From the NCBI GenBank assembly GCA_026027325.1, contig JAMSLZ010000004.1:868001-932000 (forward strand): a stretch of DNA of 64,000 nucleotides. The letters run 5' to 3'. Positions 11,054-23,307 of the stretch are shown piece after piece. How positions within the stretch are numbered: the first letter of the stretch is position 1; every line of letters begins with the position of its first letter. This DNA is from Actinomucor elegans (Eukaryota; Mucoromycota; Mucoromycetes; Mucorales; Mucoraceae). The notes beneath the pieces were generated by a model that saw only the letters and a program-made list of their open reading frames with translations, made no database searches and was not told the DNA's origin. The translations under genes and the position numbers were made by a program.

Positions 11054-11519
11054 ATTGCATCATTTGTCACGTACAAAAAAAGTTTTGACTATGGGAACGT
11101 GTTGTTTAAAGTATGCATTAGTGCTAGACACTTGTCAGTGACAGACACAGGATGGCTACCATCTGAATTTTTTTTTTTTATTCTCTAACATAGAAATCAT
11201 AAGCTTCTACTGCATGGAGCACAAACTAAAGGCATATTTGCAGCATTTGTTTTGTTGGTCGCATCAGTAACAATCTTTTTTCCTAATTAGAAAACATTCT
11301 GAAGCATTTTTTTTTATGGACAAAGAAAAATATATTGTGCACGGGCTGTCCACTTGACTCCTTTTCTTTTATTACTATTCAATAATTTATGGCTTTCAGC
11401 TTTTCCACGAACGTGAGTGTATCACTAAGTCTCTTCCAGAGGTTTACCAGTGTGGTAGTTTTCATCGTATGATATACATATAATCCTGCTGAGTACTTGT
11501 ATCTTAATTGTACCTACCG

Positions 11520-11820
11520 TACAGCATGGTAAAAACTATTTCAAAAAGGCGGAGCTTCCAATCATAGATAAGCTTGTATACCAATGGAGGGTGATCAAGC
11601 CGCCATTAATGGTTTTGACTTTTGGGCTGCCCAAAGCCCGGACCTCAACTCAATAGAACTCTTCTGGATACATTTAGAATAGAGGATAGAACCGAAAAGA
11701 CTTCATATAAATAACGTGAAGCTATTTGAAGGAAGAACGGTACAAGAAACCAACTGATCTACTAAAAGTAGTTTCGGCGGCAATATCTTTTATTCGAGAA
11801 TTGTATTAATAGACTATCTT
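11520..11820 (+). pseudogene. Tc1/mariner transposase remnant (last catalytic block)
   Basis: Plus-strand frame starting near 11583 reads NGFDFWAAQSPDLNSIELFW, the well-known Tc1 block with the second catalytic Asp, followed by the tryptophan expected before the third acid. A TAG stop follows shortly at about 11680, and the frame then continues with RIEPKRLHINNVK and ends near 11760. The Asp-containing block is preserved, but upstream domains and terminal repeats are not recognisable, so this is a fossil. Confidence 0.65.
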
Positions 11821-14090
11821 AGCAATCACATATCCAAAATAAAATTGATGATGTTTTATTATATATTCATAGTGTAACTCTAACAGTGATAAAAATGGAA
11901 GCATGTAAAAATAATACTCAGCTATTAATATTTGTTCATGTTCCTCTCTCAATCAAAATAATCGAGTCAACTTCATTTAATGCAGTAGAAATACAGTAGT
12001 CTATTGACTGAATATTCATTACGAACGTGTTCGTTATTGCTTCAATTTAAGCGACGCTCATAAAATGATGCTAAAAGTAATAGTCTTTGCAATCAAAAGG
12101 TTTTCAAGCAAAGCCTTTTTGAATATATTTACTCTAAAGAGAATATTACATCTGAGTCTCAATTTACCCAAATAAAAATAACAGTTCCTTTATCTTGAGT
12201 TAATCTTTGTTAGTATATTGCTATTCAGCAAGGTTGTATAAGAAGTATTCTATTGTACTATGATATTCTGATAACTTTCTATTTTATTTAATTAATCCAT
12301 AACTTCATCGAGACTTTATTGAATTGAAGTCTCCTTTAAATTATGTTTTCATTCTGTATTCAGAGTATTACTATAAAATCACGCTATGAAATTTTTCTTT
12401 GCATATATATGAGATTAATAATAATTGGTGACTCATAGCTTGATGCTCATTCATCTATTATTCAAAACCCTTCAACTAGGATATAACAATATAATTAAAA
12501 ATCCGCCAATTGGCGCCGTGAGCATTGTATTAAAGGCTTTCGTTGTGAATATTGCCTAGGTAACGTGAGCTAGATTTACTCCTTTTGAGCTTCTATGAGA
12601 ACTAGAGTGACATATCAAGGTGACATTAATCTTTGTGTGTGAATTGTTCCCTAAAACAGAAAATAAAGCTACTAGATAATCTGCAACGGTTATTAGCTGG
12701 TTAAATCCATCTATACATACAGATCATCCGTCAAAAAAAAAAGGAGAGCATATATACCTTGTAGTATATCCATATTAATCTACATGGGATCCTTTTGTGA
12801 TTTCGGGCCATTTTAGTTATGGTCGTAGATTTATAATAACTAAACTTAATTGGATAGCGGAGATAGAGAATTCGATCAACAACAATGATATCACTTGATG
12901 GAAGTCAAACGATTGTATACGGTTGAACAAGTAACTAAAGTAGAGGCTTTGTTTTCAATAAATCAGTAGAGTTAAAAGCACTCTTTCTTCTGGTTTCAAC
13001 ATTGTAACTGTATCTATGTACTAAAAAGCACTAGGACTGTTCCGAGGATTTAGATCGTTTTGCCTTCTAGAGCAAGATGTTCTGATTATCTTTCTATGAA
13101 GCTTATTTCATTCCAAAGAAAACTAAATGATCTACAGCTTTTATTAAATATAAATAGTCTGAATTTTCACCTATCATCTTCTACTTTATGGTCTCAATTT
13201 TCAAGCAGAGAAGTGTAATTCCTGGGTTTTAAATGGTGTCTATTATATCCCGGCTTAGGGAATTGCCATATAATACAACTGACGCGTAATATCTCGACCG
13301 ATCTCGGCTCAATGTTGCATCAGATGAGTAGGCCATGTTCAAAATGAGCTGCTTTATTATGCGCAAAAACTAACAGACTCGAAAACGAAGAGTATGTTAT
13401 TGCAAATCAATGTAAATAGTGTTAACTTGCTTGTTAAAAAGGGTGTCTATGGAAATGCTTATTTTTTTTTATTTTTTTTTATTTTTTTACATATTGTTTA
13501 CATTGACATCTGAAACAGTCGTGGTTCTGAGGGAATAAGATTGTTTTTCTACCAATCCCAAAACCAGTTCTGTAAGTCCCTATTGCCCCGTTCACCTTTT
13601 TTTGGTTGTAAAGAACTCAGCTGAGCATAGGTCTATATACGTATATGCCATGTAACTAAAAACACGAGTTAGTTACTATCTATTGTGATAAATCAACGTT
13701 GAATCAGAAATACAAACGATTGATACTCAAATAACCTTGATCCTAACCAGTAGTTGTGCAAGTTTATGCTTTGATAAATTAAGCCTGACGTAATAACTGT
13801 AGTCATTTGTTCTACTATCTGATACAGTTTATTGAGATGAGTATTACACAGAAGATGTATGCACTATTCTTTAAGGTTCGAGGATAGAGCGCAAAGCAGG
13901 CAGTGTGTTACCCGTTTTTTCGGTGTAAGAAGAGCGGGAAACGATACCTGTCATGTGGACGGTAAAAAGTTTACAGTCAGAGATGGTAAAGTGATTGGTT
14001 TGGACTAAAAAATGTGGGGTTGGGTTATCTGCTATATTAGGAGATCTTCTAGCCTTTTAACAGTACTCTTTGTGGTACCTCGCTTTTTTT
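11821..14090. other. Long gene-free region
   Basis: About 2.3 kb of AT-rich sequence without a convincing coding frame on either strand. It carries one clear copy of the dispersed palindromic repeat (about 13268-13355). The last few hundred bases must include the promoter of the CSL gene. Confidence 0.45.
13268..13355 (-). repeat. Copy of the dispersed ATGCAACATT repeat family
   Basis: Read on the minus strand it runs AGCTCATTTTGAACATGG, a short spacer, then TGATGCAACATTGAGCC followed by GAGATCGGTCGAGATATT. The same order of blocks recurs near 54890, 47390 and 55900, which marks it as one family. Confidence 0.6.
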
Positions 14091-14091
14091 T

Positions 14092-14100
14092 TATATAAAG
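14092..14100 (+). promoter_or_regulatory. TATA box of the CSL gene
   Basis: TATATAAAG lies 61 bp before the chosen start codon. A pyrimidine-rich tract (14101-14150) typical of fungal transcription starts sits in between. This placement argues for translation starting at 14161 rather than at the in-frame ATG at 14107, which lies too close to the TATA box. Confidence 0.6.
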
Positions 14101-14160
14101 CCCTTTTTGTTTTTCTTTTTCCTTCTTCTTTATATTTTCTTTATTTCGCTGGTACGAATT

Positions 14161-17100
14161 ATGTTTGCAGATAATAGAAAAAGAAAGCAGCAAGACGATA
14201 AGCTGCTCAGTTCATCTATGCCAAACACGTCTTCATGGTCTGACTTTATCTATTCATCACCATCTTCGCCTTCAGTTGAAACAAATTTCAACTTTGATAC
14301 GTTCTTTGAACAGCATCAGCACATTGATCAATCAGGCTCTAATTCTCGTCGTCATTCTGTAGCTGTTGGTGAAATGGATTATCACTCATTTGACTTTTCC
14401 AAGCAAGATATCAATCTTATGTCAGCCACGGATAATGCACCTTGGGATGACCTCCATCTTCTTTTGAATTCTACTACTACTACTACTACCACCACTACTA
14501 CTGCTGCTGCTGCTACTACTGCTGGTGGTTTGCCTGACAGACCTATTCATAGACGCACCTTGTCTCTAAGAGAGGATGATCCTCACTACGCTACCCTTCT
14601 TTCTCCTGCATCTCCAAATTTCTTTTCTTCTAGTTTTCTTGACGCACTGGTTGCCGAAAACGTTGGAAGAGACAATAGCGATGCTGCCACGATTATTTCT
14701 GACATGTCCTTCATGGATGCTTCTTCTACTACGGATTTATTGTCTCAATCCGGTGATTTCCTCAAGTTAGCTACAGGTGATTTTAACACTACAGTTACGC
14801 CTTCTGCTATTACAAATGAAATCAATACGATGGCTGATTGGTTATTGGAACAGCAAGAAGTAAAAGAAATGCATGCCCAAGCCCAAAAGAGACAGAGACG
14901 TAGCACAGATTCTTTATCGCCTGCATCGCCAACGCATACGATGGGATCCTCTCTTTCTTCTTTATCACCTTCTCCACCAATCACTCCAATGCAGCCGGCC
15001 TCTTTGGGATTTGAACCCATTTCTTTTCAACAGCCTCAACCTCAGCCTCAAACGAACGAATGGGATATCACCAACTTAAACTCGACCAATCACAAGAGCG
15101 GTATGATTTCAGCCCGTATTCTTCAAGGTGAAACCACTGCTTCTTCTTTGAAGCCCTTGATTCAAGACTATTTGATTCGTCGTGAACATCAGGATCGCTC
15201 TTTGCCTGTTACTGGAGAAAGAACGGTGATGGTTCTGACTAGCAGAGTAGCACAAAAGAGTTATGGTACCGAGAAAAGGTAATATAGTTTTATCGCGCAT
15301 TTAAATTCAACTAATGACGTTTCAAATAGATTCTTGTGTCCCCCACCTACTACCATTCTAAAAGGTGCAAATTGGTGGACACATAGTAGTAGCTCGGACA
15401 AACCTAATTTACTGGCCGAACCAAAGAAATCCAGTTTTTTTCACTCTCAGCAGTCCGTGTTAAGTTGCCCTAAACTGACTATTCATATCTCTGGAGAAAC
15501 CATTAATCAGTCCGGCGTTCTCGAATGGCAAACGCCCAATGGTACTATTATTGACACCTCCTCAACCAATCATCATACTTCTATCTCTGGACGATGTGTA
15601 TCAAAGCAATTGTATATAAATGATGCTGATGAAAAGAGAAAGCGAGTCGAAGTTTTGGCCAAAATTCAACTAGGCAATGGATTACAATTGGGCACCTTTC
15701 CTAGTAAAGGCATCAAGGTCATTAGTAAGCCAAGCAAAAAGAGACAAAGCATCAAGAATATGGAATGTAAGTTGGGTTTTAATATAATATGTATATATAT
15801 GTGTGTGTGTTTATATACTTATTCTCTTTCATAGTATGCATTCATCATGGCACCACCATCTCTTTGTTTAATCGTATTCGTTCTCAAACTGTTTCAACCA
15901 AGTACTTGGGTGTATCGAATGGACAAGCCCCCCAATCTCCAAATAATAATAACCAAACCAACAATGGCACTTGTTTTGTAGCTCGAACAGGATCTTGGGA
16001 TCCTTTTGTAATCTGGATTGTAGATACAACTCGTTCTCCAGACACAACTAGTATGCCTCGTCCCAACCAACATCATCCAAACAATCCCAATTTCCCTCCT
16101 CCACCAGCCATCGCCTTGCAAACACCTTCCTCAGCCCAACAACCAATCGCTATTCATTACAATCAACCTGTTGTACTTCAATGCGTCACAACAGGCCTGG
16201 TCAGTCCTGTCATGGTGATTCGTAAGGTGGATAAAGGAAGTATGGTCTTGGGCGGTAATCGCATGGATGATCTCTCTGGTAAAACAGGTGGTGAATGTGG
16301 CGATGAAACCTTGGGTGATCCTGTCTCTCAATTACACAAGGTAGCCTTTCAAATAGTTCAAGACCCCACCTTTTCTCATCACAACAAAGCAAGATATCAA
16401 CAACAACAACAACAACAACAACAACCGCAACCACAAAGACAGCAAACAACATCTAATTATAAGATACCTCAATCATGCCACCCTGTTACTTACTTGGCTT
16501 GTTTGAATGATGTCGTTGGTATGCATAAAACCACTTATAGCCGTGACTTAATACCTAGCTGCCAATCTACCAAGCTGGAAACATCACCTACATCATCATC
16601 CTCTTCTACTGCATCCAGTACTACCACAACTACAAATTGGACCGATCTCATGCAAGTCACAGAAGGTAAACTCTTTGAGACTTGTGAGCCTGTTGTGGAT
16701 ACAACAAAACCATCATCACTTGGTAAAGCACGTCGTCGTATGAGCTCCATCAGCAGTACTGAAACCAAAGGACGTCGAGGTAGCTTAGCAGATCGTCGAG
16801 GCAATTCCATCTCTGACTCATCTGGACTGGAAGGCGCTTGCTGGACAGAGGATGTCTCAGATGCTGCAGTTTGGACCATTGTAGGTACTGATTGTGCCAG
16901 TTATACCTTTTGGACACCTTCAGATGCACCTGATCAAAGCTGTTTCAATATGCCTTTTAGTCAGCAAGCCACTACCACCTTATCCACCACTTCTGCACCC
17001 ATCACGCCTTTCCCCTGTGTGCATGAAACAAATAACAAAAAAGCTGATGTGTTGACTTTGACGGGCGAAAACTTGACTCGCGACATGAATGTTTGGTTTG

Positions 17101-17291
17101 GTGATATCAAGTCCCCAATGACTGAATACAAATCAAGAGATAATGTGAGCTGTACTATTCCAGATATGCAAGAACTATTAAATAGTCCTACATTATTGAT
17201 GGATGAGGATGGTCTCAAAAAGAAAATACCTTTGCTGTTGGTTCGTGGCGATGGTGTTGTTTATAGAACGGATCGATTTTATACATTTTAA
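14161..17291 (+). CDS. CSL-family transcription factor (RBP-J/Su(H)/LAG-1 type, fungal Cbf11/Cbf12-like)
   Basis: Three exons, 14161-15278, 15330-15766 and 15835-17291, encode about 1,003 residues. The first 330 residues are disordered, with a Thr run from an ACT microsatellite and many Ser/Pro stretches. The DNA-binding Rel-like part starts at ISARILQGETT. The join of exons 1 and 2 rebuilds the family hallmark KRFLCPPP (about residue 373). The second join gives CIHHGTTISLFNRIRSQTVS followed by TKYL, the signature of the beta-trefoil core that contacts DNA. GSWDPFVIWIVD and HYNQPVVLQC follow, and a C-terminal IPT/TIG-like domain near 930-1000 contains LTGENLTRDMNVWFGD. A poly-Gln insert interrupts the trefoil. 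Fungal CSL proteins bind GTGRGAA-type sites and control adhesion and cell-cycle genes; no Notch is involved. AATAAA occurs near 17409. Confidence 0.93.
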
Positions 17292-17739
17292 ATTTTTTTT
17301 ATTTTTATGATAGATCTAAAACCCCTACTGTATTTTATTGCCCTCCCTCTAATTTTGTTTTTTTTCTTCTTATGTACTATGTAATATAATTCTGCCTTTT
17401 TTTTTTCAATAAAATAATATATGCCTTGATAATTAAAAATGTGGGGTAGTTGCCACGTTGTAAGGTTCTAGTCCTCTTTACCAAAACCAGATCACTAACC
17501 GCGGGTTTAAAGTGGACCCGTTAAAAAAAAAGTCGATATGTGTTACTATGTAGCTTATTGGTGCTTTGTTTTACAAAAGGAAATAATCTTATAGCGCTAA
17601 AACAAATGTTAACCTTGTATGATGATATCAAGTCGAACCTTGATCATTATCAATGTAATATATCTTGATTGGTTTACCGCTTATAACAATTACAAAACGT
17701 ATACGAGTGTAACAGCACCCACCTCAAATTGTTTCATGG
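17292..17739. other. Convergent 3' intergenic region
   Basis: Lies between the 3' ends of the CSL gene and the minus-strand membrane-protein gene. A possible polyadenylation signal AATAAAATAATA is at 17409. Nothing else is recognised. Confidence 0.5.
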
Positions 17740-19247
17740 TTAAAAATATGGATAAGGTTTATTCGCAGTAGTGGTAGTAGTAGTAGTAGTAGGACTTGTA
17801 GGCGATGTGCTATACTTGCTCACTTCATCAGATTTGACACTCTCTCGATCAAACGTCCGTGTCACTAAGCGAGGTAAATTCTGTACTTGCCGGCTAGGAT
17901 GTAAACTGCCAAGAGCAGCTGTTGGTTCACGTGTATGAATTGGAGGTGATGGAGGTGACGTTCTATTCGCATCAGTAGGAATAGAATACATATCGGCGGA
18001 TATATCTCTATTGTATGGCAAAACCATCGAATCACGGTAAAAGCGGTCGCTCTTTTGTATAGGTTGGGGCGCCGCTACCATAGATATGGGCTGATCTTCA
18101 AACCTGTTATCATTGCTGTTGGTAGTGGTATAATTAGTCTGTTGAGATATACCACCATATGAACTACGCATTTGAGAAAACGCTTCAGATAAAAAGTTAT
18201 ACTTGGATAATCGAGCTCCTTTAGAAGCTTGACTAACAACACGACCTCTTGGTTGCACGGTATCTTCTTCTACTAGGCACTTTTCTTCACGCCGGTTATG
18301 GGCGTCCGTGTAGAGTATGACGGGCGGAGTCATTGACGCTTGGTTATCTGGTACATCTGTGCCAACTGATACGTTGTAACGTTTGATGGTGGAATCACTA
18401 TTATCGATGGCATAAGAAGTAATAGTGTCATTGTATCTTGGTTTGAGCTCTTTTTTAAATATAAAGTTCAAATAGCATTAATAAACCGCCTACTTTATAG
18501 TTTGTGCACTATACCATTTTGAGAGAATGATTGTCCTATGGTTGGTTGAGGCGTCAAATCCCTGTTATTAATCATAATGGAAGATCTATTTGGAATAGGC
18601 CCAATGTCAAACTTGGCGTTTCTTCTTTCTTTGGCTCTTCTTCTTCTGATACACAACAAAACAGTGACAGTAATCACTACTACAAGGCCGCCAGCGCATC
18701 CGCCTATAATAGCACCTAAATCTGTAGAACTCAATTCATGATAGTCCATACTAGGCTCATTAGTATTATTCATAGTTGGTAAGACTATCGTAGTGTAACT
18801 CGTTAGACAAACCCATAACATAATGGCTCTGTGTAATGCACTTTACCACTTGTGATACTACTACAGGTTGTGCATCCAGTAACAAATATGATCTCTCGAG
18901 GTTCGTTTGAGGTAGTGGGCGTAGGAGAAGGTAGACCAGTGATGAAATCTCGCGTCAGATCGACAGAAGTCGCTTTCGGGACTGCAATTAAGGATGTTGA
19001 TCCAGGAACAATAGAGGCTATTAATAGTATCATTCATTAGATGGGCTTTTTGAATATGCCATCGAAAGTCCACTTTACCTGTAGTAGAAGTTGGCTCTAG
19101 CACTTGAGCTAAAGTTGTATCTTAGTATATACTCACTATTGTTTTTGTTTTTTTTATGTCAGTTTCTTACTTGCCTTGACTTGGATCAAGACATGACAAA
19201 ATCAGAATTGTGATTAGATGAAATAACTTCAAATGGAGTGTATTCAT
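17740..19247 (-). CDS. Single-pass membrane protein with signal peptide and long disordered cytosolic tail
   Basis: Proposed exons are 19247-19181, 19108-19079, 19017-18847, 18784-18515 and 18449-17740, about 415 residues. The start gives a signal peptide (MNTLHLKLFHLITILILSCL). A Ser/Thr/Pro-rich outer part follows, including a CTTC pair, then a transmembrane segment at about 112-135 (LGAIIGGCAGGLVVVITVTV and on) followed by the stop-transfer RRRR. The tail is rich in Ser, Thr, Pro and Tyr and ends after a poly-Thr run coded by a GTA/GTG microsatellite. The layout resembles fungal cell-wall sensors or other type I signalling proteins, but there is no WSC or Mid2 motif I can name. The first splice join needs an unusual GTCAAG donor to keep the frame; the neighbouring GTAAGA donor would shift it. 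The 5' end is therefore uncertain. Confidence 0.7.
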
Positions 19248-20634
19248 TGCAATTATTCCAATGTGTACTTTTTCTTCTTCTTTAATAGTTATACCGCCCA
19301 ATGTCTAACTTGTGCGATTATCGTTTCCTTGAAACAATAGGTTAATAATCAAGGATATAGAAATGACTGATAAAATACAAGTTGGTATGAAAGAAAGTGT
19401 ACCTTGTATCATGCTATTTATTACGAGCCAGTACGTAAATAGGAAGAAATTACGAAAATGCAAATTGTACCACCATAAATCAAGTGGGATCAATCAATTG
19501 TACTTGGAGATCAAGGATATTCGCACTCTATCAACATATTTTTCTATCTAGCAGCATAGTTCTCAATCCTAATGCATTTGAAATAATACATTTTATTCTG
19601 CCTATTTCTTGGAATTCAGCAATCGACCGTAGTTCATTGTTGTTTTATATAGTTTACTACTAATCACCAGCAATAATACACATGTACTTTGACCTGGAAT
19701 GAAATAGATCAGATAAATGTAGTCATTCATTCTAAACATGAATTAATCAGATGAGGTTATTTGATCAAGATGCATTAGTAGATTTATAGATCATGAAATC
19801 TAGTACATGTAAATTGCATATAATTTAATAGGGATTATTAACAAGTTTGGTATATTGACCGCTCTTCAACCTGATAAATGCTTTAATTTGTAGATTGTAA
19901 AACTCCATTTTGGGTATTTACTACTTGTCAAATGCAACATGAAATTGAGATTGATCGAGAGATCTTATGATTAATAGATCTCTCAACAATCTTTGGCTTA
20001 ATGTTGCATCTGGCAAGTACTTCATACTGCAAGCAATCTGAAATATCTGTCAAGTATTCTACTCAATGTCTATGCAGTTAATACTTTGTACTTGTCAATA
20101 ATTAATTGTAAATTACATACATAACGTATTACATATGTACAGCTTGTATTTAATAGTCTATAGATCATTCAACAGAGCTCGGTGAAATATTCCTTCTAAT
20201 TAGTCATTCCTTCTTAGAATGAGCTGTTGCATGTATTAAAACATTTCCTCAATTACGGCGCAATGGTTATATTACATTTGTAATTAACTGTAAAAAAATA
20301 CATGCATCTCATCTGACATTACTTGATTCCTAATCTCCCGACAGATCTTGGTCCAATGTTGCATTTGATTAGTTTTTTTTTTCTCTGGAAAATTCTGGAT
20401 TTAATTCCAAGAGTTATTTTTATCGAATGCCTTGTGTGCATTTGTGGATCCTTCAGGAGTTTTCTTCATTCACCTATGAAAACCCATCTCTTCTTGTTTG
20501 GGTATTGATTTGTTTTGTACTATGTAATGTTTAAATATAAAACAGGTGTTTGCAAAAGATAGTGCCAACCCAGTCGAAAGTATCACTTAGTCCAATGTAC
20601 ATTTAGAAAAAATAACAGTAAATCACTTTATTAT
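19248..20634. other. Intergenic region with palindromic repeat
   Basis: Holds the promoter of the membrane-protein gene at its left edge and the 3' end of STN1 at its right. It contains one 98-bp palindrome (19922-20019) and a second half-copy of the same repeat near 20340 (GGTCCAATGTTGCATTTGA). No gene is seen. Confidence 0.5.
19922..20019. repeat. 98-bp palindromic MITE-like repeat
   Basis: The left arm starts TACTTGTCAAATGCAACAT and the right arm ends ATGTTGCATCTGGCAAGTA. The arms stay complementary through GATCGAGAGATC and GATCTCTCAACAATC around a short AT-rich centre. The core matches the family found elsewhere in the window. Confidence 0.7.
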
Positions 20635-21933
20635 TTACGCTGTAATTTTGTATTCATTATAGCCACTAGGGTAAATAACGCTAAGCTCAACTAGAGTATC
20701 CACAAGATCTTTAATCTTTCTTGGATATGTACCAAACATTTCGTACTCCTCCACTTCAGCCACCTTTGCAATAATGTATTCAATCCGGACGCCGCCTAAG
20801 TCAAAGCGTTAAAGATCAGATCGAGTGTTAGTGATTTTTTTGCTCTTTGTTTTCTTTTTACCTAGCTGATGTCTAGTTTGATATAACATATCAGATATGA
20901 TATCTACAATCAATTCTGCCAAGCGTTGCTCATCTACGACCTTGTATAAACTAGTTTTTTTATTTGATTCCACCACAAGGCCCTTGTTCAAAAGATTTGA
21001 TAGACCTTGAGAGAATTGTTCACTAATTTGTCGTTTGGATATTTTCCCCGTATTGGACTGTATTTGTTTAGTGATATGTAAATCCAACTTGTACTAATAC
21101 ATACTCTTTCGATCAGTAGTTGAGTAGCCATTTCTATTAGATGTGGGACCTCTCTAAATGCTGTAGCGGAAAACTCTCCAGTATATTCCTTTCGACAGTA
21201 CTCCAATATGGCGTTATCAAATGCTTGTTCCGTCAAGGTTTCACGCGGTTGTGTATTGAGGATAAGTTGTTGACTGTTTTCTCTATCGAGTTGGTTTGCG
21301 ATCTGTTCACTATTTAGCTCTATCTGTATTGGTAATCTAAAAGCTTTCTTGTACTCATCTTTCAATAAGATAGTATGTAAGAGATGCGCCAATTCTTGAT
21401 TTGGATCAATTAGTGGGTCTGTGCTCTAGTGTGAGTTCAAGATGAATATCCTAACAGAAAAGACACTTACATATATTATAAACAATAATCTGCCTTTCGT
21501 CCCTGAAGGTTGCAATCTTTCCATCTAATCGTACACTAGTTCCAATCTCCAGAGGCTTATAGTCAAACTTGTATGTTTCATTCCAAAGGCAACACGCTAT
21601 TGTTCCTGTACTATCATCCACTATACAATGCAGTCATGTTTAGGATCTAATCCTCTGCTGTGTATCTCTCTCATATTTACCTGTGTAGGTAGTAGAAGTG
21701 CTTCCTCTTTCAACACCAACAACTGTACCGCAAATCTCGACAAACTTGATAACGTGATTGTATAAATAGAATAATTCTACAGAGTTTATGTTAAATCCAC
21801 ATAAAAAGCATTTTATTCAAAGTGCTTTACCAATGGCAGAGTCTTGCACTTTGTCTAATGCCAGTATATCTTTTATTATCAACTTGGCATTAGTTAGAAA
21901 GAGAGGATCTAAACCAATTAATGCAGGATTCAT
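20635..21933 (-). CDS. STN1: CST complex subunit Stn1 (telomere capping)
   Basis: Six exons: 21933-21831, 21776-21681, 21620-21471, 21418-21105, 21057-20862 and 20795-20635, encoding 339 residues. The N-terminus has the Stn1 signature GLDPLFLTNAKLIIKDIL. The OB fold follows (about residues 30-135): YNHVIKFVEICGTVVGVE, VDDSTGTIACCLWN and GTSVRLDGKIATFRDERQ. The C-terminal half has two winged-helix parts; the last is GVRIEYIIAKVAEVEEYEMF and following residues. An apparent stop near the end is removed by an intron (20796-20861) that has a GTAAAA donor, a CACTAAC branch site and a TTAG acceptor. Stn1 works with Ten1 and Ctc1/Cdc13 to protect telomere ends and recruit polymerase alpha for C-strand fill-in. 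The orthologue call rests on both domains and the motif. Confidence 0.88.
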
Positions 21934-23307
21934 TTTGTACAATCAAGTTTCTTTATAACAGAGGAATTTATAGTAATGATTCCACAATTTTTTTTTTTTT
22001 TATTACGTTTGAATAGCAATACAATAAAAAGAGATTTTTCAAACGCGACAAACTGCGTAACTTTATATGTATAAGCTATCCCCACATAATATAGTGGTAA
22101 TCCATTTCTTATGTTTGCTTTGTTCGCCATATCTTGTCAAAAAAAATACAAAATACATACCAGTACGTATTTTGATGTATATCAAACAAAGTTGTATTAA
22201 AATATGTACCTCTAGAATGTTTTTAATGCCGTAAAAAACGATACAAAGGAATACAGTCATTATATAGGATTCTTTAAATCTGTTGTCGACAAATCCCAGC
22301 AATTGAAACTCAGAGGTTAAGTTTAGAACAAAGATTTTGAGTATACTTCCCTTGTGTTTCCAATTTTCAAACTTTGAATTATTTATTTTAGTTATAAAAC
22401 TTCATTTTCAGGGAACAGTTTTTAACCGAAATACGTCGACACCATTGATTAGCATACTATGGTGCTTTCTATATAATTATATGGATATCGTATTTTTCTA
22501 AAAATCAGGATAATCAAAATTATAAAAATTGAGTGGAAAATAAAAATAACTCGTTCTTCTACTATAGAGATAATATGTATTCATTAATCAATCCCATTTA
22601 CAATAAAAATACATACAAGTTTTGGTAAAAGACCTTTCGCTTAATTGAAGGGCTTTATATTACCAAAGCCGCGTCAAAGTTGAAAAGAGAAAATTTCTGG
22701 ATCAAAAAATAAGACGCAGAAAATATTATTCAAGAATTTTAATTCCACAATCCAATGAAATCGGGAGTATATACAACCGCTACTTAAATGACCGGGATAT
22801 AATCAATTTTACCGTGTAACTGTATGTCTAATACACGAACGCGTGTCAATCGCGTTTTTGGGCAGTGTCCAAGTCAAATATTTCAAGGAGTTTGCATGCT
22901 TCTAACTTGTTTTTCTTATTTTTAGAAACTTCTTGATACTAAGAATGTTTACAAGTATATGCTCTATACATTTTTACATAATGGTTTGATTGAGATCTTG
23001 TATAGATGAAACATGTATCAGAGATAAAAAGACGCACTTGCATCAGTTTTTTTTTCGAGTAAATAGCCCAACGATTGATAAGAAAATAGGAGACAGATAG
23101 ATAGGATACAGTGATTTATGAAATAGAGAGTAGCATTCCCATTTTCATTATACAGACTTGCGATACACCTCGACCTGATGCTCTAAATAAAGCAATCCCC
23201 CTGTGTTCCCTCAATCTTAATTAAAAAAGTATACAAACAGACACTCTACACGCAACTTACAGGTGCAAACTTTTTCTTTTCTTTTTTACACATGTTTTTA
23301 ATGGAAA
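21934..23307. promoter_or_regulatory. Divergent promoter region between STN1 and the spectraplakin-like gene
   Basis: 1.37 kb separate two genes that point away from each other, so both promoters are here. No coding frame with recognisable motifs is present. A short upstream frame (ATG at 23292, stop at 23316-23318) overlaps the spectraplakin-like start codon at 23308 and could reduce its translation if the transcript starts upstream of it. Confidence 0.45.

Noticed and set aside
14107..14160. In-frame upstream ATG of the CSL gene giving a hydrophobic leader
   Set aside because: It begins seven bases after the TATA box, which is too close to be inside the transcript; a transcription factor would not carry such a leader.
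20790..20865. Stop codon near the end of STN1 suggesting a pseudogene
   Set aside because: A canonical intron with CACTAAC branch site removes the stop and joins two conserved segments in frame.
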